64,000 nt of DNA from Hahella ganghwensis DSM 17046 (GTDB lineage Bacteria > Pseudomonadota > Gammaproteobacteria > Pseudomonadales > Oleiphilaceae), in the NCBI RefSeq assembly GCF_000376785.1, contig NZ_AQXX01000139.1:62001-126000 (forward strand). Direction: 5' to 3'. The position numbers were made by a program, and so were the translations under genes. Position 1 is the first letter of the stretch, and every line of letters starts with the position of its first letter. A model generated the notes under the pieces. It ran no database searches. It was not told the DNA's origin and saw nothing but the letters and a program-made list of their open reading frames with translations. Below, piece after piece: positions 7,791 to 17,628 of this stretch.

Positions 7791-8444
7791 ATGAGTGAAA
7801 GCTTGATTACTTCTCCGTTTCTCTGGGCCAGTATTGTTCTGCTGCTGATTATTTCAGCAATGGCCTGGAAGTTGAGAACGGTGCAACTCAGGCTCAAGGA
7901 TGCGACCATACACGATCACACAACCCATGCTCTGGAGTGGCCTTACAACGAGCAGGAAGCCTCTCGCATGGTAAAACATTGTGAGAGATACAAGGAAGCC
8001 ATCAGTTTTCTGATGCTTGACGGAGATCATTTTCGACGCATATATGATGATCACGGGCCGGAGGCCGGACAGGAAGCCATGTCTGTGTTGGCTCAGTCAG
8101 TCACCAATGTAATAAGGGAAGTGGATATTTTTGGCCGCTACGGGAGTGGTAAGTTCATCATTTGCCTGCCTTCGACTGAGCTGAATGGGGCGGTCATCCT
8201 GGCAGAAAGAATTCGGCAGGCCGTCGAAGACATCAAACCGAGGAGCTATCGATCAAACTTCACCATCAGCATTGGCTGCGCGGAAAAGCAGAGCCAGGAA
8301 AACATGAATGAGGTGATCAAACGGGCGAATCAGGCGCTGGAAAGGGCTAGGGCGGCCGGTGGAAATCGGGTTGCTGCGTCAAAAAATCATGAGGCCAAAA
8401 GCCATAAAAATGCTGTCTGGCCCAACTTGCGAAAATCGCTGTAG
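7791..8444 (+). CDS. Membrane-anchored degenerate GGDEF protein with intact I-site
   Basis: One transmembrane helix (about 9-27) anchors a cytoplasmic GGDEF-fold domain. The catalytic motif is broken: the expected GG(D/E)EF reads GSGKF at 118-122, with Lys in place of the catalytic acid, so cyclase activity is very unlikely. The inhibitory motif REVD at 109-112 keeps the exact five-residue spacing, so the domain could still bind c-di-GMP and act as a receptor, as known for other inactive GGDEF proteins. The last 35 residues are basic. It is divergent from an active-looking cyclase, its likely partner. Confidence 0.85.
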   Translation: MSESLITSPFLWASIVLLLIISAMAWKLRTVQLRLKDATIHDHTTHALEWPYNEQEASRMVKHCERYKEAISFLMLDGDHFRRIYDDHGPEAGQEAMSVLAQSVTNVIREVDIFGRYGSGKFIICLPSTELNGAVILAERIRQAVEDIKPRSYRSNFTISIGCAEKQSQENMNEVIKRANQALERARAAGGNRVAASKNHEAKSHKNAVWPNLRKSL

Positions 8445-8526
8445 ATCATATTCCGGCACACCCAGAATAAAGCCACTCTAGTATTTATCCCGACTAAAAC
8501 CGTTGTAGCGCTAGTCCCGAATCTGT

Positions 8527-8994
8527 TCAGGCTTGCGCGCACTGACGTGCGGTATCCTGAATTTTCTTTACCATTGCTCGCAAGCCGTTACCGCGGGTAG
8601 GGCTCAGGTGCTTTAATAAGTCCAGGTCCTGAAACAGGGCATCCATGTCGAATTGAGCAATGTCCTGGGGAGATCGGCTGTTAAAGGCAATCATGACTAC
8701 AGCTGCCAGGCCCCTGACAATCATCGCGTCGCTGTCTACCAGAACATACAGTTTGTTGTGCTCTTTATCGAAATAATGCACAAACCAGACTTGGCTTTGG
8801 CAGCCATGGATATAGTTTTCCTCGGTGCGATGCTCTTCAGGCATGGCCGGCGCTTTTTTCCCCAGGTCGATAACGTAGCCGTAGCGGTCTTCCCAGTCAT
8901 CGAGAAACTCAAAGTTTTCTTTCACTTCTTCCAGGGTGGTATCGGTACCCAGTGGGTTGGACTTGAAAATAGTGATGTCAGCTACGGCAGTCAT
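8527..8994 (-). CDS. sufE: Cysteine desulfuration protein SufE
   Basis: The 155-residue protein carries the SufE active cysteine in the motif YIHGCQSQVW and the C-terminal TPTRGNGL-type region (here SPTRGNGLRAM). SufE takes persulfide sulfur from SufS and passes it to the SufBCD scaffold. Its place as last gene of the minus-strand suf cluster, 87 nt after sufT, fits this role. The start at ATG 8994 opens directly on the conserved domain after a short leader. It may be transcribed with the rest of the operon. Confidence 0.95.
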   Translation of the reverse strand: MTAVADITIFKSNPLGTDTTLEEVKENFEFLDDWEDRYGYVIDLGKKAPAMPEEHRTEENYIHGCQSQVWFVHYFDKEHNKLYVLVDSDAMIVRGLAAVVMIAFNSRSPQDIAQFDMDALFQDLDLLKHLSPTRGNGLRAMVKKIQDTARQCAQA

Positions 8995-9081
8995 TGAAGT
9001 ATCTGTTTCTCTGTGTCAATTCGGTTAATGGGGGGTTCTTCTCAGAGTGTTCTGGAAATGCGAATTCTTGGAATGACAGAG

Positions 9082-9618
9082 CTAAAGCATTCCCAGTTCC
9101 AGTTTGGCTTCTTCGCTCAGCATATCGTTGTTCCAGGGAGGATCAAAGACCAGTTCAACATTCACGCTGTCGACATTGGGAACCCGGCTGACCTTGAATT
9201 TGACGTCATCCGCAATGACCGGACCCATTCCACACCCGGGGGCGGTCAACGTCATTTCGATATAAACGTGATTATTATCACCGTCCTTGCCGATGGAGAC
9301 GTTGTAAACCAGTCCCAGGTCGACAATATTCACGGGAATCTCCGGATCGAAAACCGCTTTTAACGCTTCCCAGACATGCCGCTCATTGATCTCTCCGTCT
9401 TTGACGTCATCGAAATTGAAGTCGGCGGTATCCTTGCCCAGAGCATCCGCGTCTTTGCCTTCCACCCTGGCAAGGTTGCCATTTACGACTACCGTGAATG
9501 AGCCCCCCAGAGCTTGGGTAATCGTCACAAAGGTGTCAGACGGGATCGTGATCTCGGTCCCGGCTGGCACCAGTCGGGCTGGACATTCGCGTTTGGTAAG
9601 GACGACTTCGCGTTCCAT
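9082..9618 (-). CDS. sufT: SufT-like DUF59/MIP18 iron-sulfur maturation factor
   Basis: The C-terminal half is a MIP18/DUF59 domain with the markers DPEIPVNIVDLGLVYNV and LTAPGCGMGPVI, including the reactive Cys. The N-terminal half is the extra domain found in SUF-linked homologues (putative FeS assembly SUF system protein SufT). It helps in maturation of Fe-S proteins, especially under demand, but does not act as the scaffold. The gene lies between sufA and sufE within the operon. The length of 178 residues is usual for this SUF-linked form. Confidence 0.92.
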   Translation of the reverse strand: MEREVVLTKRECPARLVPAGTEITIPSDTFVTITQALGGSFTVVVNGNLARVEGKDADALGKDTADFNFDDVKDGEINERHVWEALKAVFDPEIPVNIVDLGLVYNVSIGKDGDNNHVYIEMTLTAPGCGMGPVIADDVKFKVSRVPNVDSVNVELVFDPPWNNDMLSEEAKLELGML

Positions 9619-9702
9619 GTTTTGCCTTTATCTCAAGAAAAAAGTATGCCGAAAAAGAGTCTATCGAATAAATAAAACCAGTTACCAGGGAATCTGATGA
9701 AA

Positions 9703-10068
9703 TCAGGCTTCCTGTCGGATGGATATACTCTCACCGCATCCACATTCGGATTCGGCATTGGGGTTATTAAATCTGAACATGGAGTTCAGGCCCTCTTTAA
9801 CAAAATCGATTTCCGTTCCATTGAGCAGAGGCAGGCTCTTGGCGTCGACATAAATCGGTATATCACCGTCGACAATAAATTTGCGATCGTCTTCCCCAGG
9901 CTGGGTAACCAGGTCCACGACATACATGTAGCCGGAACAGCCGCTGGGTTTCAGGGCAATACGAAACCCTTCTGCTCCCGGCGCCTTATCAATCTGTTTG
10001 CGAATGTGGGCCGCCGCGGACGGGGTAATACGCACTCCCACTTCTGGTGTAAAGGTTTGCGCGCTCAT
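9703..10068 (-). CDS. sufA: A-type iron-sulfur carrier SufA/IscA-like
   Basis: I choose ATG 10068 since AGGAGA lies about 10 nt upstream; the longer TTG frame has no ribosome site and would begin outside the family. The 121-residue protein has the three conserved A-type cysteines: one in KPSGCSGY and two in the CGCGES tail. It accepts or delivers [2Fe-2S]/[4Fe-4S] clusters after assembly on SufBCD. It follows sufS by 41 nt. IscA, SufA and ErpA are hard to separate by sequence alone; operon position favours SufA. Confidence 0.92.
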   Translation of the reverse strand: MSAQTFTPEVGVRITPSAAAHIRKQIDKAPGAEGFRIALKPSGCSGYMYVVDLVTQPGEDDRKFIVDGDIPIYVDAKSLPLLNGTEIDFVKEGLNSMFRFNNPNAESECGCGESISIRQEA

Positions 10069-10109
10069 ACTAAGTGCATCTCCTGCTGTTTCTTTCATTC
10101 CCAAATCAA

Positions 10110-11348
10110 TCAGCGAAATAGCTTTACTATCTTCTGTAGGGCGGCGAACAGTTTTTCAACCTCGTCTACAGTGTTGTAAAACGCAAAGGACGCTCTGCTG
10201 GTGCCGGGTATGCCCAGATATTCCATCAGAGGCTGTGCACAGTGATGCCCTGTGCGTACTGCTATACCTTGTTGGTCCAGCAATGTTCCCATATCGCTTG
10301 GGTGCAATCCGTCTACCACAAATGAAAAGACCGAAACCTTGTCAGGAGCTTTGCCGATCAGCTTGAGTCCGACAACATCGGCAGAAAGCTTCAGGGCGGT
10401 TTGCAGTAACTGGTCTTCATGGGCCTTGAGCTGTGCTTTATCGAACTGCTCCAGATAGTTCAATGCGGCGCCCAAGCCAATGGATTCCGCGATGGCGGGG
10501 GTGCCTGCTTCGAATTTGAAAGGCAGCTCGTTAAAGGTGGTGCCACTGAACGAAACTCTTTCGATCATTTCGCCGCCGGACTGGTAGGGCGGCATGGCGT
10601 CGAGAAGCTCTTTGCGGCCATAAAGTGCCCCGATACCGGTGGGTCCGAATACTTTGTGGCCTGAAAATGCATAGAAATCACAGTCCAGATCCTGCACATC
10701 CACTTCCAAGTGAGGGGCGCCCTGGGCGCCATCAACCACAACGATGGCTCCTGCTTCATGAGCAAGGCGGGTGATTTCCTTGATCGGATTAATGGTCCCC
10801 ATGGCATTGGAGGCATGATTAACCGCCACAATCCTGGTGTTTTCGGTCAACAGCGATTTGAAGGCCGCCATATCGAGCTCTACCTGCTCATTGATAGGGA
10901 TGACTTTCAGGTTGGCACCAGTTTGTTGTGCCAGTATCTGCCAGGGAACAATATTGGAGTGGTGTTCCAGTTGGCTGACAATGATCTCATCACCGGTCTT
11001 GAGGTTGGATCGACCATAGCTCTGGGCGACCAGATTGATGCCTTCGGTGGTACCACGTACCCAGATAATCTCTTCCCGAGAAGGAGCATTCAGGAATTTG
11101 CGTACCTGATCTCGCGCTGCTTCGAACTCACCCGTCGCCCGGTCGCTCAGAGCGTGTGCTCCGCGATGAACGTTTGAGTTGGTTTCTCGGTAGTAGCGGT
11201 TCATGGCCTCAATCACCACCTCAGGCTTCTGAGAGGTGGCGGCATTGTCAAAATAAACCAGTGGGTGACCGTTCACCTGTTGATTCAGGATAGGAAAGTC
11301 ATCTCGAATTGCGTTTACATCAAAAGGCCGCTTAATTGCCTGAGTCAT
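10110..11348 (-). CDS. sufS: Cysteine desulfurase SufS
   Basis: ATG 11348 (MTQAIKRPF) has GGGAG about 7 nt upstream and leaves 22 nt after sufD; the longer frame would overlap sufD. The 412-residue enzyme has the PLP lysine in FSGHKVFGPTGIG and the catalytic cysteine in RTGHHCAQPLM, the group II pattern. It removes sulfur from cysteine, giving alanine and an enzyme persulfide for SufE. It lies between sufD and sufA in the usual SUF order. Confidence 0.96.
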   Translation of the reverse strand: MTQAIKRPFDVNAIRDDFPILNQQVNGHPLVYFDNAATSQKPEVVIEAMNRYYRETNSNVHRGAHALSDRATGEFEAARDQVRKFLNAPSREEIIWVRGTTEGINLVAQSYGRSNLKTGDEIIVSQLEHHSNIVPWQILAQQTGANLKVIPINEQVELDMAAFKSLLTENTRIVAVNHASNAMGTINPIKEITRLAHEAGAIVVVDGAQGAPHLEVDVQDLDCDFYAFSGHKVFGPTGIGALYGRKELLDAMPPYQSGGEMIERVSFSGTTFNELPFKFEAGTPAIAESIGLGAALNYLEQFDKAQLKAHEDQLLQTALKLSADVVGLKLIGKAPDKVSVFSFVVDGLHPSDMGTLLDQQGIAVRTGHHCAQPLMEYLGIPGTSRASFAFYNTVDEVEKLFAALQKIVKLFR

Positions 11349-11370
11349 CTGTTTTCTCCCGGCCTGCCTG

Positions 11371-12690
11371 CTATTTAGCGCCGTCCTGGCAATGTTGATA
11401 AAACTCTTCCGCGGACTGCTGGACATGGGCATGAACAGTGTCGATATCCATTTCGTTCAGTACTGTTTCGATAAACGCATGGCTCAGCATCCGGTTCGCA
11501 TCAGCCTTGGAAATGCCGCGGGTCTGGAAGTAGTAAAGGGACATTTCATCCAATTGTCCGACAGTCGCTCCGTGAGCACACTTGACATCGTCAGCGTAGA
11601 TTTCCAGTTCAGGCTTGGTATTGACTTCGGCCGTGTTGGTGAGCAGCAGATTCTTATTGCTCATATTGGCATTGGACTGCTGGGCATCCCGGTGGATATG
11701 GATGCGGCCATTGAATACCGCCTTCCCCTGGTCTGTGATAATGCCTTTGAAAACCTCTTCACTGGTGCAATGCGGAGCAACATGATCGATAGCGGTGTGG
11801 TAATCCACGTGTGACTGGCCGCCGATCAGATAGGCACCGAAGAGTTTGCAGTCAGCCTGCGGGCCGAGCAGTTTGATCTGGATATCCCGGCGCTTCAGAG
11901 CGCTGCCGGTGGCATAGTTGTGTTCTATAAACTGGCTGCCTGCCTGCTGCTCCACGAAAACTGCGCCGGTATGAATGTGCTGGGCACTTTCGGAGTTCAG
12001 AGCGTAATGGGTCAGGTGACTGTTATCTGCCAAAAATACTTCCGTGATGACGTTGCGCATCTGCACTTTGCCTGCTGTATCCAGGAAGGTTTCCAGCACG
12101 GTACCTTTGGCGCCCTGCTCAACCACGATCAGTACCCGATTATGGCTTGAGAAGCCTTCATCCTGGCTGCCGTTGGCGTGAACAATCTGTATTGGTTTCA
12201 GTGGTTTGCTGTCGGCCTTGATATGAATCAGCACGCCGTCCTGGAGTGTGCTGGCATTCAATGCAGCAAACGGATGATCCTGAATACCGAATGTCTTGTT
12301 GAGATGGGCTTTGATCAGGTTTTGCTGGTCTGCTGTGGCATTGGCAAACGGGACTAGCTGTAATGCGGGATCCTGAATCTCCGGTGTTGACTGCAGTTCG
12401 CCGTTCAACAGGGTAATCGTGTAAAAATCACCGTCGATACCAGAAACCTGGGCTGAATCCGCCGCACTTTTTAATTGCAGGACATTGCCCTGGACAATCG
12501 ACGCTATCGGGGTGTACTTCCAGTTTTCAGTTTTACGAGTCGGTAACTGTATTTGTTCGAACTGTTCCAGCCCCAGTTGACGCTCGGCATTCAGCCAATG
12601 CAGGCCCTCAGGAAGTTGGTCTCCCCAGGCTTTGGCTGCATTGAAGCAGTCCTGGTGGAATTCTTGATAAGGATTGGTGCGCGTTGACAT
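11371..12690 (-). CDS. sufD: Iron-sulfur assembly scaffold subunit SufD
   Basis: The 439-residue protein has the SufB/SufD right-handed beta-helix core, with the C-terminal markers CAHGATVGQLDE and FIETVL. SufD forms the SufBC2D complex, where it is needed for iron entry; His and Cys residues at the SufB-SufD interface bind the nascent cluster. It is more divergent than SufB, as usual. It follows sufC by 58 nt in the operon. Confidence 0.95.
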   Translation of the reverse strand: MSTRTNPYQEFHQDCFNAAKAWGDQLPEGLHWLNAERQLGLEQFEQIQLPTRKTENWKYTPIASIVQGNVLQLKSAADSAQVSGIDGDFYTITLLNGELQSTPEIQDPALQLVPFANATADQQNLIKAHLNKTFGIQDHPFAALNASTLQDGVLIHIKADSKPLKPIQIVHANGSQDEGFSSHNRVLIVVEQGAKGTVLETFLDTAGKVQMRNVITEVFLADNSHLTHYALNSESAQHIHTGAVFVEQQAGSQFIEHNYATGSALKRRDIQIKLLGPQADCKLFGAYLIGGQSHVDYHTAIDHVAPHCTSEEVFKGIITDQGKAVFNGRIHIHRDAQQSNANMSNKNLLLTNTAEVNTKPELEIYADDVKCAHGATVGQLDEMSLYYFQTRGISKADANRMLSHAFIETVLNEMDIDTVHAHVQQSAEEFYQHCQDGAK

Positions 12691-12748
12691 ATCTAACCTG
12701 TATCTGTTCAGTCTAATCCGTGTTCCGGGTGATTCGTGTTACACGGAA

Positions 12749-13510
12749 TCAGGCCACGCTCTTCTCATCATCAATGTTCAGCCAGCCATAGCCTTTTTCT
12801 TCCAGTTCCAGAGCCAGCTCGCGACCTCCGGATTTCACAATGCGTCCATTGGCCAGAACATGTACATAGTCCGGCACAATATAGTTCAGCAGGCGCTGAT
12901 AGTGCGTGACGAGAATGACGGCACGGTCAGGGCTACGCAGTGCATTGACACCGTTGGCAACGGTTTGCAGCGCGTCAATGTCCAGACCGGAATCTGTTTC
13001 ATCAAGCAAAGCCAGTTTCGGCTCCAGCATCAGCATCTGCATGATCTCATTACGTTTCTTTTCGCCGCCGGAGAATCCTTCGTTGACTCCACGCTTCAGG
13101 AAGTCGGGGTCCAGATTGACCATGCCGATTTTCTGGCGGGCCAGTTTCAGAAATGAAGCGGCATCCAGTTCTTCTTCCCCACGATATTTGCGAATGCTGT
13201 TCATGGCGGTGCGCAGGAACTGAATATTGCTGACGCCTGGAATTTCTACGGGATATTGAAAAGCCAGGAAAATACCTTCACGGGCGCGGTCTTCAGGCTC
13301 CAGTTCCAGCAGGTCTTTACCGAAGTAACTGACTTCCCCTTCGGTCACTTCATAACCATCGCGACCTGACAGTACATGGGTCAGGGTGCTCTTACCGGAA
13401 CCGTTTGGGCCCATAATGGCGTGAACCTCGCCGGGTTTCACTTCCAGGGTCAATCCCTTGAGAATGTCCTTGTCTTCGACTCGTGCGTAAAGGTTCTTGA
13501 TGCTTAACAT
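12749..13510 (-). CDS. sufC: Iron-sulfur assembly ATPase SufC
   Basis: A compact ABC-type ATPase of 253 residues without a membrane partner: Walker A GPNGSGKST, signature FSGGEKKR, Walker B LALLDETDSGLD and an H-loop VTHYQRLL. The ETDSG sequence and the YQRLLNYI region are typical of SufC. It powers conformational change in the SufBC2D scaffold. A strong ribosome site is not seen, so coupling with sufB, 104 nt upstream, is loose. Confidence 0.97.
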   Translation of the reverse strand: MLSIKNLYARVEDKDILKGLTLEVKPGEVHAIMGPNGSGKSTLTHVLSGRDGYEVTEGEVSYFGKDLLELEPEDRAREGIFLAFQYPVEIPGVSNIQFLRTAMNSIRKYRGEEELDAASFLKLARQKIGMVNLDPDFLKRGVNEGFSGGEKKRNEIMQMLMLEPKLALLDETDSGLDIDALQTVANGVNALRSPDRAVILVTHYQRLLNYIVPDYVHVLANGRIVKSGGRELALELEEKGYGWLNIDDEKSVA

Positions 13511-13614
13511 ATTTGATCCCGTTATCTTTGTTCGCTGCCTGTATCTGAGCCGTCGGCAACGCTTTTCAGTCTGAATTCAAAACTTTGTTGCTAATTCTTT
13601 CAGGCCGGGCAGGG

Positions 13615-15063
<1,449 letters not shown>

Positions 15064-15462
15064 GGGTTTACTCCACTTGCGGATAACGGTTTGATTCACA
15101 CTTGTCAGCTTTGCTTCCGACAGGCAAAAACAAAGACATTCACAACATTCAGTTTGCTGCCCGGATCAATAAATCCCGCTAAGATCAATAATCCGAAGTC
15201 ACAGCAATACTCCGAGTCATTGCCTGACGATCCTTTTCCACTCCTGTGTTCACTGTCATCTTGAATCTGGTGATCATCATGGGTGGTTCAACAAGTTGTC
15301 GTCCCGCTCTGAGTCAGAGTTTTTTCATAATTCTTGAGTTGGTTGCTAGGGTACTTAAACCGCCCGTTTAAATCAATACCAAATTGGTAATCAATCGGGA
15401 AACGCGTTAGAATCAAAGGGCTTCAAGCTTCCAGAAACCTAAAATGATCAGAGAACTATCCT
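15064..15462. promoter_or_regulatory. Divergent promoter region sufB / suf regulator
   Basis: A 399-nt gap without a plausible gene lies between sufB (minus) and the Rrf2 regulator (plus). Its only clear structure is a short palindrome at 15377-15389, listed separately. Both transcription units should start here, which lets the regulator control itself and the operon together. Confidence 0.7.
15377..15389. promoter_or_regulatory. Candidate operator for the Rrf2-type suf regulator
   Basis: TACCAA-A-TTGGTA is a perfect 6-bp inverted repeat around one base, 73 nt before the regulator start and 314 nt before sufB. Placement between divergent genes of one regulatory unit supports an operator. It does not match the E. 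coli IscR type 1 consensus closely. Confidence 0.45.
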
Positions 15463-15933
15463 ATGTTACGACTGGCCCGACTAGCCGATTACGGATTGCT
15501 CATTGCCTCATCCCTGGCAGACCCGGGAGGGGAGCTGGTGAAATTGGACCAGGTGGCAGAACAGACCAATCTGGCAATTCCAACCGTCAGGAAGGTCATG
15601 AAACAGCTGGTAGATGGTGGTGTGGTTCGCTCTGAGCGTGGCGTCAAAGGGGGCTATTGTCTGGCTTTTCCAGCACATCATATCAGTCTCGCCAAAGTCA
15701 TTCGCTCGCTGGAAGGTGGTGTCGCACTGACCGACTGCTGTGATGAAGACCGCCTGTGCGACGTCATGCAGGCTTGTACTGTTCATGCAAATTGGTCGGT
15801 GATCAATCAGACCGTTAATGAGATCTTTGAAAGATTAACCCTGCATGATATGAAACGTCGTTTGTCCAAGCTGGACGTCATTAAGAAAGTGCGTGTGGAC
15901 TCTGATGTCATGGCTGTGGTGATGGAAGGGTAG
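15463..15933 (+). CDS. Rrf2-family SUF operon regulator
   Basis: A 156-residue IscR-like regulator: an N-terminal winged helix (MLRLARLADYGLLI, then a recognition helix around AIPTVRKVMKQL) and a cysteine-rich loop with CC, C and C at about 91-108 (motif CCDEDRLCDVMQAC). The spacing is that of the SUF-specific Rrf2 regulator found in xanthomonads and other gammaproteobacteria rather than IscR itself. The cysteines probably bind an Fe-S cluster, so operon expression follows cluster supply. It is divergent from sufB. Confidence 0.92.
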   Translation: MLRLARLADYGLLIASSLADPGGELVKLDQVAEQTNLAIPTVRKVMKQLVDGGVVRSERGVKGGYCLAFPAHHISLAKVIRSLEGGVALTDCCDEDRLCDVMQACTVHANWSVINQTVNEIFERLTLHDMKRRLSKLDVIKKVRVDSDVMAVVMEG

Positions 15934-16243
15934 TGGTTACACAGGCTTCTTTATAACGACATACACTATCCTCATTCCTGCGCCAGACATTCCTCAAAAT
16001 CTGCTCTATTGTCATCCAATCGTAAGACGAAATTCATAGCATCTCGCAAAAACCACAATTTTTTCACATTTTTGCGTTTTTTTTTGTTGTGCTGACCCTG
16101 ATGTTTGCACATAATCGCGCCAAATAGACTATGGTCATATTTAGGTCGTCTGAAAACCGGTGGAAGCCTCGTAGCCTATGGCCTCCCGGTGTTTCAGGTT
16201 TGTAAGATTTTTGCTTCTTGCTAGACGGATGAGGAGCCTTGTT
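15934..16243. other. Gene-free gap before maoP
   Basis: No open frame of interest. The gap holds the likely terminator of the suf regulator (16045-16085) and the promoter of maoP. In E. coli the maoS site lies upstream of maoP, so a cognate short element might be here; I cannot identify it by eye. Confidence 0.5.
16045..16085 (+). terminator. A/T-rich intrinsic terminator after the suf regulator
   Basis: CGCAAAAA (16045-16052) pairs with TTTTTGCG (16069-16076) and is followed at once by nine T. The loop is 16 nt. It lies 112 nt after the regulator stop. Confidence 0.6.
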
Positions 16244-16585
16244 ATGAACCAGAAAGACTTTGCCAGCAGTAAAGTTTTTTACGACAACAAAAACTTTCCC
16301 CGGGGCTTGGCCCGGTCCGGTATTTTTGCCAGGAAAGAAGCTGAGTTGATTGAGCGTAACGGCTTTGCCTATCAGGAGCTGACCAATGGTAATCGTGACC
16401 CCAGCACTGACGCAGAAGCCCGTTTCGTCAAGGCTATGAACGGAGAAGAGCCCGTTCTGACTGAGCATGAAAAAGTCTGGCTGAAATATCTGAAGCATAT
16501 CGGTACACGGCGTGTTGCTTACACGACTGGAATGGCGTTTGCCATGTCCGATATGTCAGATTCAACCGATCTGGATACCGACTGA
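16244..16585 (+). CDS. maoP: Macrodomain Ori protein MaoP (DUF413/YifE)
   Basis: I choose ATG 16244 after GAGGAG; the longer frame begins in non-conserved sequence. The 113-residue length and sequence (FYDNKNFPRGLARSGIF, then LTEHEKVWLKYL) match the DUF413 family. In E. coli, MaoP with its site maoS confines the Ori macrodomain, and the gene co-occurs with Dam and SeqA in gammaproteobacteria. Family assignment is firm; the chromosome role here is by homology. An intrinsic terminator follows directly. Confidence 0.92.
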   Translation: MNQKDFASSKVFYDNKNFPRGLARSGIFARKEAELIERNGFAYQELTNGNRDPSTDAEARFVKAMNGEEPVLTEHEKVWLKYLKHIGTRRVAYTTGMAFAMSDMSDSTDLDTD

Positions 16586-16588
16586 TAA

Positions 16589-16619
16589 AGAAAGGCGTGT
16601 AAAGGCGCCTTTCTTTTTT
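16589..16619 (+). terminator. Intrinsic terminator of maoP
   Basis: AGAAAGGCG pairs with CGCCTTTCT around an 8-nt loop, and the right arm runs into a T-rich tract. It begins 4 nt after the maoP stop. Confidence 0.85.
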
Positions 16620-16677
16620 GTGTCTCGTCTCTATACTGTTTTGCAGTTAACCTGCAGAACAGGATTCGTTTGTTTTA

Positions 16678-17613
16678 ATGTCATACTCTTCCTACCTGGC
16701 CAGTAACCGGGCCGTGTTGTTTGCCAATCTTGGCCAAGCCTTGCATAACGGGGACAAGTTTCCCGAAATTTTTGATAACGTGGCCGATATCTCGCCGGAT
16801 TGCTTTGCCAAATCACTGGCCGGCCTGGCTAACGCCGTGCGTGAGCAACCTGATAAGCCGCTTCTGGAACATATGAAAGAGGCTCCTTTGTTTCTGGCTT
16901 GGGAGCTGAGATTTATTCAATTTGGTCTGGCAACCCTGAAAATTGAAGAAGTGTTTGCCAGACTCTGTGAATATTACGTGATGATTGGTCAGCCCACGGG
17001 ACGTCTAATGCGCTGGACAGCGGGACTCTGGGGAATCCTGTCTTTTACCGGAGGCTATCTGGCCTATGTTCTATCCCCTGTATCCACGTCGTTATGGTAT
17101 GGAGTGGGGACTTTGGTATTACTCTTGATAGTGGGAGTACTTGCGGCCTCACCGGCAATGGGTGGTTGGGTGGCCCCGGATTCCAGGTTCTGGAGACTGG
17201 CAGCCAGACTGCCGCAATTCCGTTCATTGGTGGTGGCTCGCAGCGTATATCAGTATCTGTTGAACCTGGGGCTCTGTATTCAGGGAGGTATGGATTTGTC
17301 CCGGTCCCTGAAAGTCTGTGCCAAGTCAGAACCTATCAGCTGGTTGAGGCAGCGTTATCAGGGCGTTGCCGCGGATGTGGCGAATGGTAATCAGATTTCC
17401 AAGGCGTTTATTGCCAGTGGCATACTGGCTGAAACCAGAATCACGGCACAGCCTAAAGAACAGCACCCCAAGGGAGGGAAGCTCTGGGAGCCGGGAATTA
17501 CGGATATTGTGCGTCAGTCCTATACTGACCAGCTGGATTTTGCCGCCCGTTTTCTGCCGCTGCTGTTAATGGTCCCGTTGGCAGTTATCTGGGTATATCT
17601 TGCTCTGCAGTGA
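16678..17613 (+). CDS. Orphan GspF/PilC-like membrane protein
   Basis: The 311-residue protein has the layout of a type II secretion F protein: a cytoplasmic helical domain (about 1-105), a hydrophobic pair at about 120-160, a second helical domain (about 180-270, with LGLCIQGGMDLSRSLKVC, typical of the GspF repeat), and a C-terminal transmembrane helix. GspF/PilC forms the inner-membrane platform of pili and secretion systems. No secretion ATPase, pilin or secretin gene is nearby and the protein is shorter than usual, so it is an orphan with an unknown partner. The AEC transporter starts 15 nt downstream. Confidence 0.75.
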   Translation: MSYSSYLASNRAVLFANLGQALHNGDKFPEIFDNVADISPDCFAKSLAGLANAVREQPDKPLLEHMKEAPLFLAWELRFIQFGLATLKIEEVFARLCEYYVMIGQPTGRLMRWTAGLWGILSFTGGYLAYVLSPVSTSLWYGVGTLVLLLIVGVLAASPAMGGWVAPDSRFWRLAARLPQFRSLVVARSVYQYLLNLGLCIQGGMDLSRSLKVCAKSEPISWLRQRYQGVAADVANGNQISKAFIASGILAETRITAQPKEQHPKGGKLWEPGITDIVRQSYTDQLDFAARFLPLLLMVPLAVIWVYLALQ

Positions 17614-17628
17614 GTCTGGCCTACCCCG

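Noticed and set aside
16030-16090. T-rich stretch as a possible recombination or A/T-tract element
   Set aside because: Explained well as an intrinsic terminator with an A/T stem and nine T.
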